NCBI GenBank assembly: GCA_030490835.1
Contig: CM059971.1
Coordinates: 25,723,817-25,787,816 of the forward strand
From: Annona cherimola
Lineage: Eukaryota; Streptophyta; Magnoliopsida; Magnoliales; Annonaceae
Length of the DNA stretch: 64,000 nucleotides
Direction: 5' to 3'
A program made the position numbers and the translations under genes. Under the pieces are notes generated by a model. The model made no database searches. It was given only the letters and a program-made list of their open reading frames with translations, and was not told where the DNA came from. This document shows positions 22,671 to 34,526 of the stretch, piece after piece (the first letter of the stretch is position 1; each line of letters begins with the position of its first letter).

Positions 22671-23650
22671 TACAATTATACGTGCGTTATGTGCATGTGA
22701 GCGAGTGAGTGATGTTGAATTGAACTCATCCTATAATGTATAAATTGAGATTATAAGTTTTATTGATGGATACAAACATATACGATATTTGAAGGTACTA
22801 GCATGCGAAAATGAACATATTTTCAAATTAAAAATGGTCAAAAGAATGAAAATCAACTAGATTATTCCACATAAATCATAACCTCTCAAATAGGCTATAG
22901 AAGTAGCAACTGAAGGAAGAAGTTGTATATTGCAGGATCAATGATTTTTTTTTTTTTTAAAAAAAAAACCGATTTGAACTAAGTAAATGTCACACATTAA
23001 TCCATCTTAAAAAAACCCATTTTAAAATATTTTTTTGCCTTTTTTCCATACACTTCTTTATCTAAGTGCATTTAATATATAAACCAAGTTTTAATATTTT
23101 TGGATATATATATATGTATATATTTTTTTTGAGATTTTTAAATATTATTTTCTATATATATGTTTAAAATACTCCTATGTTTAAAAATCTTTAACCTAAG
23201 TAAATAATTATATGAAGAAAAAAGTTAAAAATTATTTTATAAATTGGTTTTTTGAGGTGAGCTAATCAGGACATTTACTTAGCCGGGACCAACATGATCA
23301 TTTCTCTTTAAAAAATCAACTTAAACTTGATTAATTTAATTAAATGTAAGATCCATAAGTGAGTAAAGAAACTCAAAATGAAACAATGCATAGTTTAGTC
23401 ATCATTTTTGTTATTTTGCTGGGTTACAGAAGTAATAGAACAAACTTCTGCAAATGGCAGGAGCGGAACAACTTAGATATTGCAACCACATTTCTAAGAG
23501 ATTCGAAGATCATTTCATCAAACTGATGATTGTTGAAATTAGTTTAATCGATTAAGAGCTTTCGCAAAAATTTCAGAAGAAACGAAATCCTACATCAACT
23601 GCGGGGCTTGCAGAAGCTACTTGTAGAAGTACATCAAGTTCAAAGCAGAA
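22671..23650. other. AT-rich intergenic DNA outside the fold-back
   Basis: Apart from the inverted repeat listed at 22,937-23,290, I see no gene or recognisable element here. Confidence 0.5.
22937..23290. repeat. AT-rich inverted repeat (fold-back, possibly MITE family 1)
   Basis: CAATGATTTTTTTT plus AACTAAGTAAATGTC on the left mirror ACATTTACTTAG and GACCAACATGATCA on the right, with arms of about 120 bp and a TATATA-rich centre. The family assignment is tentative. Confidence 0.5.
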
Positions 23651-24414
23651 CACTACTGTTAAGCCAACCAACAGGTTAGCGAAATGAACCCAGGATATAT
23701 AACTTCAATTGGAAGCAGTAGCTGATATCATAGGACCCACATTCTCTATTTTCTATTCAAGATCTCGGCCAGTTTACTTTACTCCCTTCATCTCAACATG
23801 AAGTAGTATTCAAAACATCATCAAATACTACTACATTTGGAGTTATCGCGACACATAACTAGACTCACTACGCTACCGATTTTTTATTGTTGTACAGATC
23901 TACTTGGTAAGACATTTTCTTTTATACTCTTCTTATTTATAGCAAAAAAGACGTTTATTTAGCTTCTATGGGTTATAGAAGCAAATTTATAAAAGTAGTT
24001 GGTGAGCTCGTAAAACCAACAAATTGTTATATTTTGAATAATTTCATTAGCAAAATAAATAATTATAATTCCAATGGTTGTAGTAGATTTCAATTTAATC
24101 ATCAAATTGACCCAAGATGAGGTGCACCATTAAGATATGGCATTGGTTTTTAACCCAATTAAACCACACCTCTAAATAACAAATATGTAAATAAAAGGTT
24201 TACTTCTCTGTACCTGTCGCAACTTATACCTTGAGATTTTTCATTTTTTTTCATTTTTTTGGTTTTTTATTTAAATCCACCGTGCATCGTGTTTTTGTTG
24301 CTGTGAACTTAGCCCATGTAGGCATTGCCAAACAAAATGTCGTCAGCATTTTCACTACTGCAAGGTTGAGAAATGCTCAATGTCTTAAGTGTTGCATTCC
24401 ATATTATTTATTGG

Positions 24415-24806
24415 GTTATAATCTTCTCAGACCGGTTGGAAATTTGGCGATCTCCAACCGCTCCAAACACCCATTTTTTTTCTATAAATATGTTAATCTA
24501 GTTATGTTTAATCCATAAACTAAATTTTATCATTTTTTGAGATGTATATATATATATATTTATTTATTTATTTTTGATTTTTAAGTACAGGAGTATGTAA
24601 GTCATTCTAAATAGCCAAAATGACTTAGATACTCCTGTATTTAAAAATAAAAAATAAATATATACACATTTCCAAAAATGATAAAATTTGGTTTACAGAT
24701 TAAACAAAACTAGATTAACATGCTTATAAAAATTTTTTGAAAAAAAGAGTGTTTGGGCCGGTTAGAAATTGCCAAATTTCCAACCAGTTTGAGAACAATA
24801 TATAAC
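24415..24806. mobile_element. Fold-back MITE (family 1)
   Basis: A nearly complete inverted repeat. Outer ends GTTATA...TATAAC, then CCGGTTGGAAATTTGG matches CCAAATTTCCAACCAGTTTG inverted; further in, TGTTAATCTAGTTATGTTTA matches AACAAAACTAGATTAACATG. The arms are about 180 bp around a short centre near 24,610. It is absent from copy A at the matching site (about 13,285). Confidence 0.8.
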
Positions 24807-24821
24807 AATAATATACGGAAT

Positions 24822-25345
24822 ACTTCTATGAAACTTCCTTTTATATAACTTCTTCCATTTTTATGATCTAGATAGTTAATTAAAAATTCACCATTTATTG
24901 TGTTAAACATCACTTATATTATTATGGAAATCTTTTCGTTTTTCTAATATCACTATGTATGGGCCCCCATTTACAAACATGTAAAATTAACATAATATAA
25001 TAATTTAATACTAAATATAGATTGTTAAGTAATATTTTTAATATTTAAACAATCTAAAATATTATTACTAGGTAGATAATGATTTTATAAAGTATTATTA
25101 CAGTATAATATATATGAGAATACAACAAAGAATTTTCCTTAATTTATATATAAATGTACCTATTTTTGAGTAAATGCAGCCTATGCACATATTGAATTTA
25201 GATCAAATATGGTTCTTTCGCTAAACAAATAATATTAAATACAATGAATGAATTAGATTTTACATCGATTATTAACATCGAAAAATGGAGAGAATTATAT
25301 GAAATCACTTCTATATAACCTAGTTGCATAGAAATATGCCCCTAA
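24822..25345. mobile_element. MITE (family 3)
   Basis: Inverted ends around ACTTCTATGAAACTTCC (left) and CACTTCTATATAACCTAGTT with TAGAAATATGCCCC (right), and a shared interior with other family 3 copies (ATATATAAATGTACC...). It is absent from copy A. Confidence 0.55.
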
Positions 25346-25733
25346 TATGTATTCTGCTAAATTATTTGAAGATGGATTGCATTTATATTGTGATATACGC
25401 ATGATTTATTCCTTTTATGAATTTACGCTTGTTTGTGAAAATCTTTAAGTAGTAGTTAGATTTTGGTAATCTGTTATTTACATTAAAGTACATGATATAT
25501 TTTTTAATATTTTGGTCTTTAATACTTTATAAATATTTTAGGATTCGAAAATCATTTTAATTAGAAGCGTATAAATTAAAAGCAAATCCAATGGACGAGC
25601 CATAAGGCATCTTAGAAAATTATATTTTTAAACAACATAAATTCCAAAACATCGTCAATTAAATTAATTTTTTGCTATTTAAACTAAAAACGGTTTTAAA
25701 TAAACGCATGGTCTAGATCTAAATAGTATTATG

Positions 25734-26027
25734 GGGGTGTTTGAGAAACCATAAAACTTTTCTAACTAAAACTTTTCAATCTAAAATTTTTCTCTTTACA
25801 CAGATATCTTATTTTTAATCATTTTTTTTGCATTTTTTCTACAACTATTCTATTTTTCAATTATTTCTAGAGAACTACTTATACAGTTAACCAATTTATT
25901 TTAACTTTATTCTTTTTATACCTCACTATTACCCCTACCTTATCATATCTTTTACTATCAATTCAAAAATTATTGCGCGAAAAAACTTTTCATCAAAAGT
26001 TTTATCACTTATAAATACTCTCCAAAC
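25734..26027. mobile_element. MITE (family 2)
   Basis: The ends GGGTGTTTGAGAAA and CTCTCCAAAC are imperfect inverted repeats. The interior, read on the minus strand, aligns along its length with 49,914-50,176. It is absent from copy A at about 20,145, where the flanks are joined. Confidence 0.7.
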
Positions 26028-26516
26028 GTGTAAATTCCGAAGTAATACAAGTAGGTACGTAGGAGAAAAGCCTCTAAATAAATTTGTAAATAAACAATTT
26101 AAAGATGCTAACGGGGTTATTTTAGTCTCTTCAAAGAAGATTTCAAAATCCTAAGGGAAATATGCGCCTGCAATCTCATGGAGAAGCTTTGCAGGGTCTT
26201 TTGAAATTTTTTCACACTTAGGGTACTTTTGTAATATTAGTCAAATTATTTAGATGCCTGTACAAATTCCTCTTTCTTTGTTATTAAAAGAAGAACATGG
26301 TTATTGATTGATTATTGGTATTTATAGCTTATACAAGATTAATCCGCCGGTCAAGCAAATTGCCTTTCGAGTATTAAGAAAACAAGGAGGCAGACAGCTA
26401 GGAAAATGTGATATTATTTTCCGCGGCGTTGGGCTTGACAACAGCTGCATTCATCTGACCTTATTTATTTTAACTTTGCTTGTCGTCTTTCACCAATTTT
26501 GAAAGTAATCTATGGA

Positions 26517-29120
26517 TAGCATAACATGGATATATCATATATCCGTCACATGTTTTTGGATCGTTTATGCAAGTTGGTGTGAGATTAATTAATTATTAAG
26601 CATCGCGATTATGGGGTGTGGATAGCCCTGGCGTTATTTTTTGAAATCAAATGGGGTGTGGAATTGAAGCTGCAGTGCTTACAGCTTGAAATCTACTCTT
26701 TGTCCCTTGTGTGTTTCAGTGTTGGCACTCTCCTAAATGAAATCAAGCTCGGGTTCAAATGCAAACGTTTGCACTTTTGCATAAAATGCAAATGAGGGCA
26801 AAAAGGTAATTTCATAGCATGAGAGTAGAAATGTGGGTAAACCGTGAGTAGGGGTAGGTGAATTAAATTATAACACTTTAAGGTGCATGTATTTTTATGA
26901 TTATTCACGTGATTTTAATAAATTACTATAGATGATGAGTGATCCCCAACGTTAAATTGAATGATATTCATTCCAAATTATAATCTGTAATGTAGAACTG
27001 AAATTATAAAATTAAGAATAGTTTTATTTAAAGAAATAAATTTGAACGACTGATATAATTTAGCTTGTTTGACTGTTGATATAGATTTTACAGATTTTAC
27101 GGCTTTTACAGTTTTTATGAAATTTATGGGAATGATGTGTTCCACTGATAATCTTGTATTCATTTTTCCAATGAAATAAATTTTACAGGTTGTTCGAGTT
27201 TCACGGATACAGCGCATATGAAATTTATAAATTTTATAAATTTTACGAGTTTTATAGACTAAATGATTTTGATACGTATTCGTTTGATACGATAAACCAG
27301 TTATACAGTTTTAATAGCTAAAATAGAATCGATGACATTTCATTTTCACCAATTAGATGGATAACACAGATTTTACAAGAATTATGCAAAATCGTAAACT
27401 AATATTTACTTGATTTATGAATTTTATAGAGTAATCGTAAACAGATGTACTGATATGATGGATTTGATGGATTTTATAGATTGTTCATAAAATTTATATG
27501 AAATATATTATCCGTAAATGTAATACGAAAATATACTAAAATATAAATATAGATTCTTATTAAAATATAAACAAATCCAATAATTGGATATTTTACGTAA
27601 TTAATATATTTAATAAGTCACTAATAAATATTTATGCTTTTATTTATTGGAAAGGTAGTAATTATACGTATACTTTTATATGTTTATTTATCCGTAATTA
27701 ATATACTTTTATTTATCCGTAAATGTATAAATTATATGTTTATGTAATAAACAAGTATATTAATCATGGTCAACATAAAACTTATCCACTTACTCATTAT
27801 GCACCTTTTTTTAACCTCATATTTTGACCAAAAAATGAACAAATCTTGTAATGCTTGTGTGTATTTTTATTATTTCTCATAAAGAGAAATTTAATTTATA
27901 ATAGGTGGTATCAGAAAGTAAATAAATGACCGTTGCCACCTTTATTATGTCGCCTATGATTTACATTAATTTGTCATCTCATACCATTAAACTTAGAATA
28001 AAATGACACAAATTTGAAATGATTTATTTTTTGTGTAAATCATATAAAATTTACAACTGCATAAAAGTAAATAAATGAACATAAAAAAAAATTAACGGCA
28101 CGAATTTACAACGAAAAAAAATAAAGAAATGAAATAAATCAAAAAATAAATTAACGGCACGAATTTTATATGTCACCTCAAAAAATAAAGAATTTGTATA
28201 AAACTTTGATAAGAATTTTATATAATGTTGAATTTAAACTAGTTATCATAAAAATAGTTCTAATCAAGAGCGTTTAATGGTTAGTCTGAAGAAAATATAA
28301 TTTCGGAGTTTATGTCTCCTATGATTTACATTAATTTGTCATCTCATACCATGAAACTTAGAATAAAATGATACAAATTTATATAAATTTATTTTAGAAA
28401 AATTGTATGTAATAAATTTGTATATAGATTTTAATTTAATGTATTTTTATAGCATCATTCTCCATATAATTAGTTTATGATATTGTATTTTTACAGTTAC
28501 TATGTTAATGTTTTCCATGTATTTATTATAAAATTTACAATTTCAATTTTTCTATAGAAATGTTCTTCTTATGATTTTTTCCTAATTTTAGAATTTAAAA
28601 TTTTTGTAGAATTATTTTTCTATAAATACTTAAATATATATAATTTTGTTGTAGAAACGTTGTTCATATAAATATTTTCAATTTTATAATTATACAATTT
28701 GCTGTACAAAAATTCTCCGTAATAAATTTAAATCTCATATCTTCAAAGTTATGGTGTAGACAAGAAATTGGGATAGAAAAATGGATAAGCTATGAAGCCG
28801 CGATTTTTAAATTTCAGCCCATAAGTATGTGACGTAGATATATGAAAAAATATTAGGCCATGCTATTAATAAAAATAGAATTTTATTAATAGCCTAAAAT
28901 TATATAGTAAGTAAAAGGAGAATTAATAAATTAATAATAATGAGTTTGAGTGTTTATGTTGTATGGAATAATAACAAAATATATGATTTAATTTTAGATA
29001 TATTAATAAAATTAAGACAAATCGTATAATCCAAGCAAGTTACGGTTTTGCCTCCACATTGTAATCAAATTGGAACCCTGAGTTCCGTTTGAGTTCCCTT
29101 GAGAAAGATGGCAATATCGA
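26517..29120. other. AT-rich DNA, no gene
   Basis: Left part of the block that separates copies B and C. From about 27,000 to 27,480 the sequence is a loose pattern of ATTTTACAG and TTTTATAGA words. Open frames at 26,693-26,908 and 26,978-27,217 (minus) are not supported. A 68-bp direct repeat is listed separately. Confidence 0.55.
27948..28380. repeat. 68-bp direct repeat pair, 365 bp apart
   Basis: 27,948-28,015 and 28,313-28,380 are the same 68-bp sequence with three differences (anchors ATGATTTACATTAATTTGTC and AAACTTAGAATAAAATGA). The sequence between them is AT-rich and non-coding. It could be the ends of a small LTR-type or other insertion, but the copies lack TG...CA ends. Confidence 0.8.
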
Positions 29121-29128
29121 ATCCAAAA

Positions 29129-29130
<2 letters not shown>

Positions 29131-29166
<36 letters not shown>
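29131..29166. repeat. (AAT)n microsatellite
   Basis: Perfect run of about 12 AAT units. Confidence 0.97.
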
Positions 29167-29168
<2 letters not shown>

Positions 29169-29299
29169 CAAGAGCTCTTATCTCCCGCCTGGACGCCCCT
29201 TCTTCAGATCCTCCTCTGCAATTGTCTTGTTTTTAGCTGCGTTGTCGTCCCCTCTGTTTATAGTGCCATGACCATTTACCCTTGGTTGCAGATGTCGAA

Positions 29300-29510
29300 A
29301 GACATTTTTTTTTATTTTTTGAAAATATTTTTATACAAATGTTCATATGAGTGTATTTAATTTAAAAATTAAGTTTTATTATTTTTGAAAATGTATATAT
29401 ATTTATTTTGTATTTTTAAACTGTTTTTAAAATACAAAATAAATATACATTTCCAAAAATAATAAAACTCGTTTGTATAAAAAATTTTATTTTATTATTT
29501 TTTTAAAATA
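29300..29510. mobile_element. Fold-back MITE (family 1-like)
   Basis: TTTTATTATTTTTGAAAATG and TATTTTGTATTTTTAAA on the left are inverted on the right (TTTAAAATACAAAATAAATA, CATTTCCAAAAATAATAAAA). The arms are about 90 bp and meet at CTGTTTTTAAAA. Confidence 0.65.
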
Positions 29511-30017
29511 TGGTTTTGGCCCCATCGCAAATCCCGCCGATGATCGCCCCTCTCCTGGAAGATGGGTCGCAAAGTCAATTGCATCCGTAAATTGAATTGC
29601 TCAGGGTTGCTGGTGCGTATGGCTGGAAAATTGGGGTGCCACGTAAGCAACTTGATGGTCTCTCCTTGCAATTAATCAATTTATGCTTTCTTTTCCCTCT
29701 TTATCTTATAACTTACGATGGTCTCCGTAAATGTAGCTTTTCAAATGCTCCGATATCGCAACCAATTCTCGTGCTTGGACTGATATTATTTTAATCATTA
29801 ACAAATTTATATAGACCTCTTAATTTTCAACTGGCTGCCATGTATTTATAGGAATGTTGATGACTCATTATGCTTTTCTGTTATTGTCAGATGAAAAAAT
29901 AAACTTTACAAGACTAATAAATTAGGAAATATCAACAGAAATAAAATGAAAAAAAATAGATGTCTTGAAGAAAAATCTACTTAATTGCAAGCAAGAGAGC
30001 TAACAAGAAGATAGGGG
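29511..30017. other. 3' flank of the MRS2-type gene; no other gene
   Basis: The stretch runs from the fold-back element to the MRS2 stop codon. The plus-strand frame at 29,597-29,794 has no recognisable domain. A GC-richer patch at 29,515-29,660 may be an old gene fragment. Confidence 0.4.
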
Positions 30018-30296
30018 TCATCCAAGCAACCCTTTGTTTTTCCCCCATCCGAAAGCTATTACATATAGAACAATACAGCCAAACAATGTACCGAAAGCAG
30101 TCTCCCAGAATTGTGTTGGAGTAGAATCAAATAGGCTAATATGGATGTTCATGCCAAATACGGCCACCACAACGATGCCTGCATTACATATCATATTTAC
30201 AGTGCTGAGCATTACTCCCATTTGTAGTAGCTGATTCTGTTTGTCATCCAACAATATGTTGATATAATCCTCTGTGTCATCCACATATTCTCTCAT
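30018..30296 (-). CDS. MRS2/MGT-type magnesium transporter, last coding exon
   Basis: This is the C-terminal part of a plant MRS2 (CorA-like) magnesium channel, a pentameric membrane protein. The exon starts after a minus-strand acceptor AG at 30,297-30,298 and reads MREYVDDTEDYINILLDD, the conserved family stretch before the membrane. Two hydrophobic segments follow: the first (about VNMICNAGIVVVAVF) ends in the GMN signature (FGMNI) required for magnesium selectivity, the second is FGTLFGCIVLYVIAFGW. It ends GKNKGLLG and a TGA stop. The first M is an internal residue after the splice, not a start. The wording of this exon is closest to the clade with YFVQIDGTL and MLDDKQNQLLQMGV. The frame is intact. 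The upstream exons beyond 31,179 were not found. Confidence 0.88.
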   Translation of the reverse strand: MREYVDDTEDYINILLDDKQNQLLQMGVMLSTVNMICNAGIVVVAVFGMNIHISLFDSTPTQFWETAFGTLFGCIVLYVIAFGWGKNKGLLG

Positions 30297-31043
30297 CTAT
30301 CGTCAAAGACAGAAAAAATGAGGAAATGCCTTCAACATTAGAACCACAATGACAGGAAATATGACAACAATTGAGACTTCATTGAATACAAACTGGAAAA
30401 TTGAGCTAAAAAAAAACTACAATATTGCCTGGTGGCGAAAATAAATAAAAAAGCTTAGCACCCAATACAATTGCAAATTGATGAACTGCTTAAAATAGAA
30501 CATTTTTCTGAATAATTGCCCCTCTTGCAAAGATTTTAGCCAGGGCCCACGTTTAATTGGTGACCATCATGACTTGTTTTCTTGCTAATTTCCTCTTAGT
30601 AAAATTCTCATATCCTTCAGAAGAGAAAACATAATAAAGTTGTTGGTTTTAGGGACAGGATTGATATAGGTCCGGAGATAATAATAAATTGAAGGGACCA
30701 AATAAGTTTTGCATTGGAAAACTGTGAAAACGATAATGAAAATACCAGGGGGTTCAGAAAACATGGCTCTATCTAAAATAGCTATGCAACCGAAGACACT
30801 TTTTGGAAGAAATTTGGTCACAAATACAATTGGAGACGGAAAGACAAAGGAGGAGAAAATAAAACATATTCCCTTGATTTGCCCTATCACTATCCTCTAG
30901 AACAGGAACGGAGAACTAGTGCAAAGAATAGTGTTACAAAGTTATTCTAAGTTAGTTCATAACTGTGGATCAACCTAAGATGAACATAAATTTAGGCTGC
31001 TGACAAATAGTTCTGTCAATATTCAATATGAAGCATCATGTAC
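30297..31043 (-). other. Intron of the MRS2-type gene
   Basis: It is bounded on the minus strand by GTACATG at the donor (31,043 side) and GACGATAG at the acceptor (30,297 side). It is 747 nt and AT-rich. The minus-strand frame at 30,585-30,890 lies within it and is hydrophobic but unsupported. Confidence 0.8.
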
Positions 31044-31179
31044 CGTGGAGAGTTTTTGCAAGGTCCCATCAATCTGCACAAAATAAGCTTCCAAAAGCAT
31101 CTCTAGTTCCTGAATGTCAGGTTTAACAAGAACTGAGCTCTCGTTAAAGCTTCTTGATTTGCTCTTACTATCTTCATCC
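31044..31179 (-). CDS. MRS2/MGT-type magnesium transporter, penultimate exon
   Basis: 136 nt, preceded on the minus strand by a CTTAAAG acceptor and followed by the donor GTACATG. It encodes DEDSKSKSRSFNESSV and then KPDIQELEMLLEAYFVQ, IDGTLQKLST, the helix that leads into the pore of MRS2 proteins. The first base completes a codon from an upstream exon, and the last codon ACG joins in phase to the next exon. Both exons together give about 138 residues of roughly 400 expected. A whole-gene call is not possible: I could not recognise the ALDELTSKIS or FEFRALE exons in 31,180-33,800. The gene is thus either a fragment or has exons I missed. Confidence 0.85.
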
Positions 31180-32820
31180 CTTTAAGAGAAGCAAATCATG
31201 TTAGGCAGAGCATAATCAAACAAATTAAGTTTGAGAGACAGCAAAAAGATATGCATCATAAGAAAATAAGTGCACACGATTCATTTGAAGGACATTTTTG
31301 AATAATTCAAATTCCTGAAAGAAAATTTTTAGCCTTATATTTTAAGAAAAGCGGAAGAATTGCACCCTCTTTAAAGCAATGAGAAGAGAAAATTGCACCC
31401 TTTGCTCAAACTCTTGTGCCAAACGCAAGAGCAACAGAAGAGTTGCCCCCTGACCAGGAACATTGACCTTCTAAAATTCTGATATTGCAGAATGGACAAA
31501 CTCATAAAGCTAATAGCCAGCTGAGATGCAGAGGAGATTACAACAGCACAATGTTCGTGGGTTCAAGAGATTGGGTCCCCAATAATAAGGACATCATGGG
31601 GAACTTCCCAGCCAAAAAATCAGTAAACTGATTGTTGAGAATTGAGATCATCTTTTCCATAGACTCACAAAACAAAACAAAAAAACAAGGATTAATACAG
31701 ATGTTTCAGGTGCTACTAGAATAGTCTGATCATTATATATGTTGATGGGTGCAGACTACAAAGGCCCTTGGCCCCATGGACTAAGAGATACACATATGCT
31801 GACCCCACATACGTAGAAAACAGCTTATGATGATGACAACAGCGATGATGATGATATAATGCTGTCCCATATTCCAGCCTGGTTAGTAATTGTGATAGAT
31901 TCCAACAACCTGATTTAAACAAACATGGTGTATCCATATTCAAGCCTGGTTGGTAAATGAGTTAAGTTCCAACAACGTGACTTAATTACAAACATGATGT
32001 ATCCATATTCAAGCCTGGCTTTCTCGTAGATAACTGCGCCAGATTCTAATCTAGAAACCAGACAAGGTTGGAGAAAGGTCAAAATTGCACATAAGGTTAA
32101 TGTAAGGTTTTCCAATCTTGTCATTACCGTTGCTTCCTATTTAATCATTGCAAAGATAGACCTTTTTTCTTTTGCTTATATTAATAACTATTTAACTACA
32201 CATGTTGAATACAGAAAATTCACTTCCAAAAATGAAAATCAGCAGCAAATATCATCAATGGCCATTGAAATTTGTTTAACGGTGTTCAACTAGTAAAATT
32301 ACTCCACTTGCTAAGAGTTGCTGTGAGCTATATACCTGCAGAAATTGTAAGGCTTTTCCATCTTCTTGTAGGTCCCAATCACCATGCTTTCCATCAAAAA
32401 CATTTGGGGGAAAAAAAAAACATGAGAGCAATAAATAATTTACAGCATGCCTGAAATTATGGATAATCAAACAAATAGACCTGACCGTAAATATATAACG
32501 CGACATTCATCAACTAGTTTCATTAAAAATGGAAATTTGGAGTACCGAAATCTCCCAACATAGACCAACCAGTTTTGTGCTTATATAAACGTTATGGCAC
32601 TGACCATTTCGGTATCATAAGATTTCAGTTAATGAGAACAAAACGTACTTCATTAACAACTAACAAGACAGCTATAAGCTAACCGCAGAACAGAACCTGG
32701 ACATGAATAACAATCAAACAGGCCTCACAAATCACGACACCGCAAAAATAGCAGGGAAAATTTTGTAAGGCAAGACTATAAAAGCATCACAAGTAAACAA
32801 GGGATAAAGAATTCAGAATA
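31180..32820. other. Region upstream of the MRS2-type exons; no exon recognised
   Basis: It should hold the rest of the gene on the minus strand if it is complete. I saw no conserved MRS2 motif. A possible short exon-like stretch at about 32,336-32,410 (minus; NVFDGKHGDWDLQEDGKALQ before a GTATAT donor) is not assignable. A tandem repeat at 31,862-32,060 is listed separately. Confidence 0.4.
31862..32060. repeat. About 68-bp tandem repeat, three units
   Basis: The anchor ATATTCAAGCCTGG (first copy ATATTCCAGCCTGG) recurs at 31,869, 31,936 and 32,005, followed by GTT..TAA..AG..TCCAACAACXTGA-type blocks. Units are diverged. Confidence 0.75.
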
Positions 32821-33260
32821 AGACATTTCTCCTAGTTCTCTTGAGTTCGTATTCTCTTCCAACAGTCTTTGCTGACTCAAGCATCTGAGCAAAATCCTCG
32901 CCCTATCTCTTTAACAGGCGTTTCAGCTCCTTCATAGCCTTTCGAGTTCAATCCAATTTTCAGAATGAGCATTCCACACCATACGTAGCCCTACGAAACT
33001 AGGTAAGCAACTAGCCAATCCGCAGCGCTGTAGAGTAGCGTCGATTCCATGCCAAGCAAAAGCAATCCCTTGGCAATGGCATCTTAATGCAAGAAAAAGA
33101 AAATCATGGAAGAGGAAGGATGGTATGGGATCTTCGACATGTCTGAAAAGTCTGAAAAGTGCAATCTGCCGCATTGTGAGGTCTCGCACCTCATCGACGT
33201 ATATAAAATCCGCTTTTTTCCTGGAAACCCTTCGACGGAGAGTTGCTGATGAAGATCATT
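32821..33260 (-). other. Exon-like stretch of unknown identity
   Basis: On the minus strand from about 32,960 the frame reads FAQMLESAKTVGREYELKRT before a stop, and 32,932-33,189 is an open frame of 85 codons. The composition looks coding-like but I recognise no domain and cannot place splice sites. Confidence 0.25.
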
Positions 33261-33269
33261 CACCATATC

Positions 33270-33545
33270 GCTTGCGATGAGACGCGGAAGGGAGCAGCAA
33301 CGGCAGGGGAGAAGGAGATGACTGCTACCTAGACTGCGGCCGGATCTCAGGCACGGCGGACGATCAATGGCAATGAGACGCGGGAGGGAGCAGCAGCAGC
33401 GGCAGCAGGGAACAGGAGGGACGAGGCAGGGAGGAGGGAGAGGAGAGACGGAGAGGAAAGGGAGGGAGCAGCGACAGCAGAGAGCGGGAGGGATGAGGCA
33501 GGAAGGACAGAGAGAAGAGAGACGGAGAGGAAAGGGAGAAATGGG
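33270..33545. repeat. Purine-rich GGGAG/GAGACG tandem region
   Basis: The plus strand is almost entirely G and A with CAG patches. A unit of about 70 bp ending GAGACGGAGAGGAAAGGGAG occurs twice (about 33,410-33,465 and 33,480-33,540), and GAGACGCGG-AGGGAGCAGC recurs at 33,280 and 33,376. Read on the minus strand it is a CT-rich tract of the kind seen in plant 5' untranslated regions. The long open frames crossing it on both strands are composition artefacts. Confidence 0.7.
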
Positions 33546-33848
33546 ACTGAAGTCAACATCTACACGCGTGTACATGTTAGTCCATTCCATTTTTACCCTT
33601 CTAAATCTCAGCCGCAAGTTTTATATGGACGCCAGATTAGGCATTTTCACGTTCATTTTAATTGCAAACGTTTTCACTAAAACCGGACTCTTTGATTAGT
33701 CTGTCAGACTGTCATGTATACGCATGTACTAAGAAGGGATGGTAATTGGATTGCCTATAATTTGCAGCTCTAGCAACATCGGTGTCAGAAACTAATTCAT
33801 CGTGGTGTGGATACCCATTCAATTAAATTGTAAATCAGTTATGTATAT

Positions 33849-34526
33849 ATTCTTTTGGCTCTTAGCAATGGAATGACATATTATTTTCATTAAAAAAAAT
33901 CGTAACTTTATCAACCGTGAGAATCTTGGGATAATCACTAGTAAAAATTTTTATTTTTGGCAACCATAAAAAGCCGGGAATTTTTGTTGCTAAATTACCA
34001 CAATAAATTTCATTTTATATTACTACTTTTTTAGTGGTAGATAACATATATGTGGTTGCATTAGGTGTATTTGGCTAAATTTTATTATGTAGCTACAAAT
34101 ACTTGATTGCTTTTGAACAGTGCCATTTGATTAAATATTGATAATTCTTATTCTTCCAAAAAAATTATTGATAATTCTTTATGTCAAGTGCAAACAAAAG
34201 TGAGGTTGGATACAACTATTATAATTTAACTACAAAGTAAGAAAAGTTTAAAACTTTCAATGCAATTAACATAAGAATTAGCAGCCAAATTAAAATATGA
34301 CAACAAAAAATTATACATGTATAACTTTTTGTTGTAGTATTTGTTCAAAGAAATTGATTGCATATATGCTAGGCAATCAGAAAAACAATCATAGCATGTC
34401 ACATATGCTTGCTAGTAATTTCACTTTTTTTTGGATTGTGTGTACTTTTAGAAGATTTTTTTTTTAAAAAAATTCAACCAATCATTCCCACTAATTTTTA
34501 TCGATTTTTACTTGATAATACCTCAT
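33849..34526. repeat. Duplicated segment, copy C (left of TRIM)
   Basis: It matches copy A part 3 (21,262-21,930): CTTAGCAATGGAAT, AATCTTGGGATAATC, TTTAGTGGTAGATAAC, GTAGCTACAAATACTT and CAATCATAGCATG occur in the same order. It resumes after the TRIM at 34,993 to about 35,060. Confidence 0.8.

Larger units (their letters stand above)
23651..26516. repeat. Duplicated segment, copy B (with three insertions)
   Basis: It matches copy A parts 1 and 2 in order, but lacks the LINE1 and MULE and instead carries three MITE-like insertions (24,415-24,806; about 24,822-25,345; 25,734-26,027). The match stops within AATCTATGGA at about 26,516, where copy A runs on into its part 3. Confidence 0.8.

Noticed and set aside
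27000..27480. Satellite-like ATTTTACAG/TTTTATAGA words
   Set aside because: The spacing is irregular and no unit can be defined. It is low-complexity AT-rich sequence.
31849..31865. Plus-strand GATGATGATGATAT resembling the DDDD stretch of MRS2 proteins
   Set aside because: It is on the wrong strand for the MRS2-type exons here and lacks the surrounding conserved residues.
33084..33617. 177-codon minus-strand frame
   Set aside because: It crosses the purine-rich tandem tract. Its leucine, proline and cysteine richness follows from composition, and I recognise no domain.
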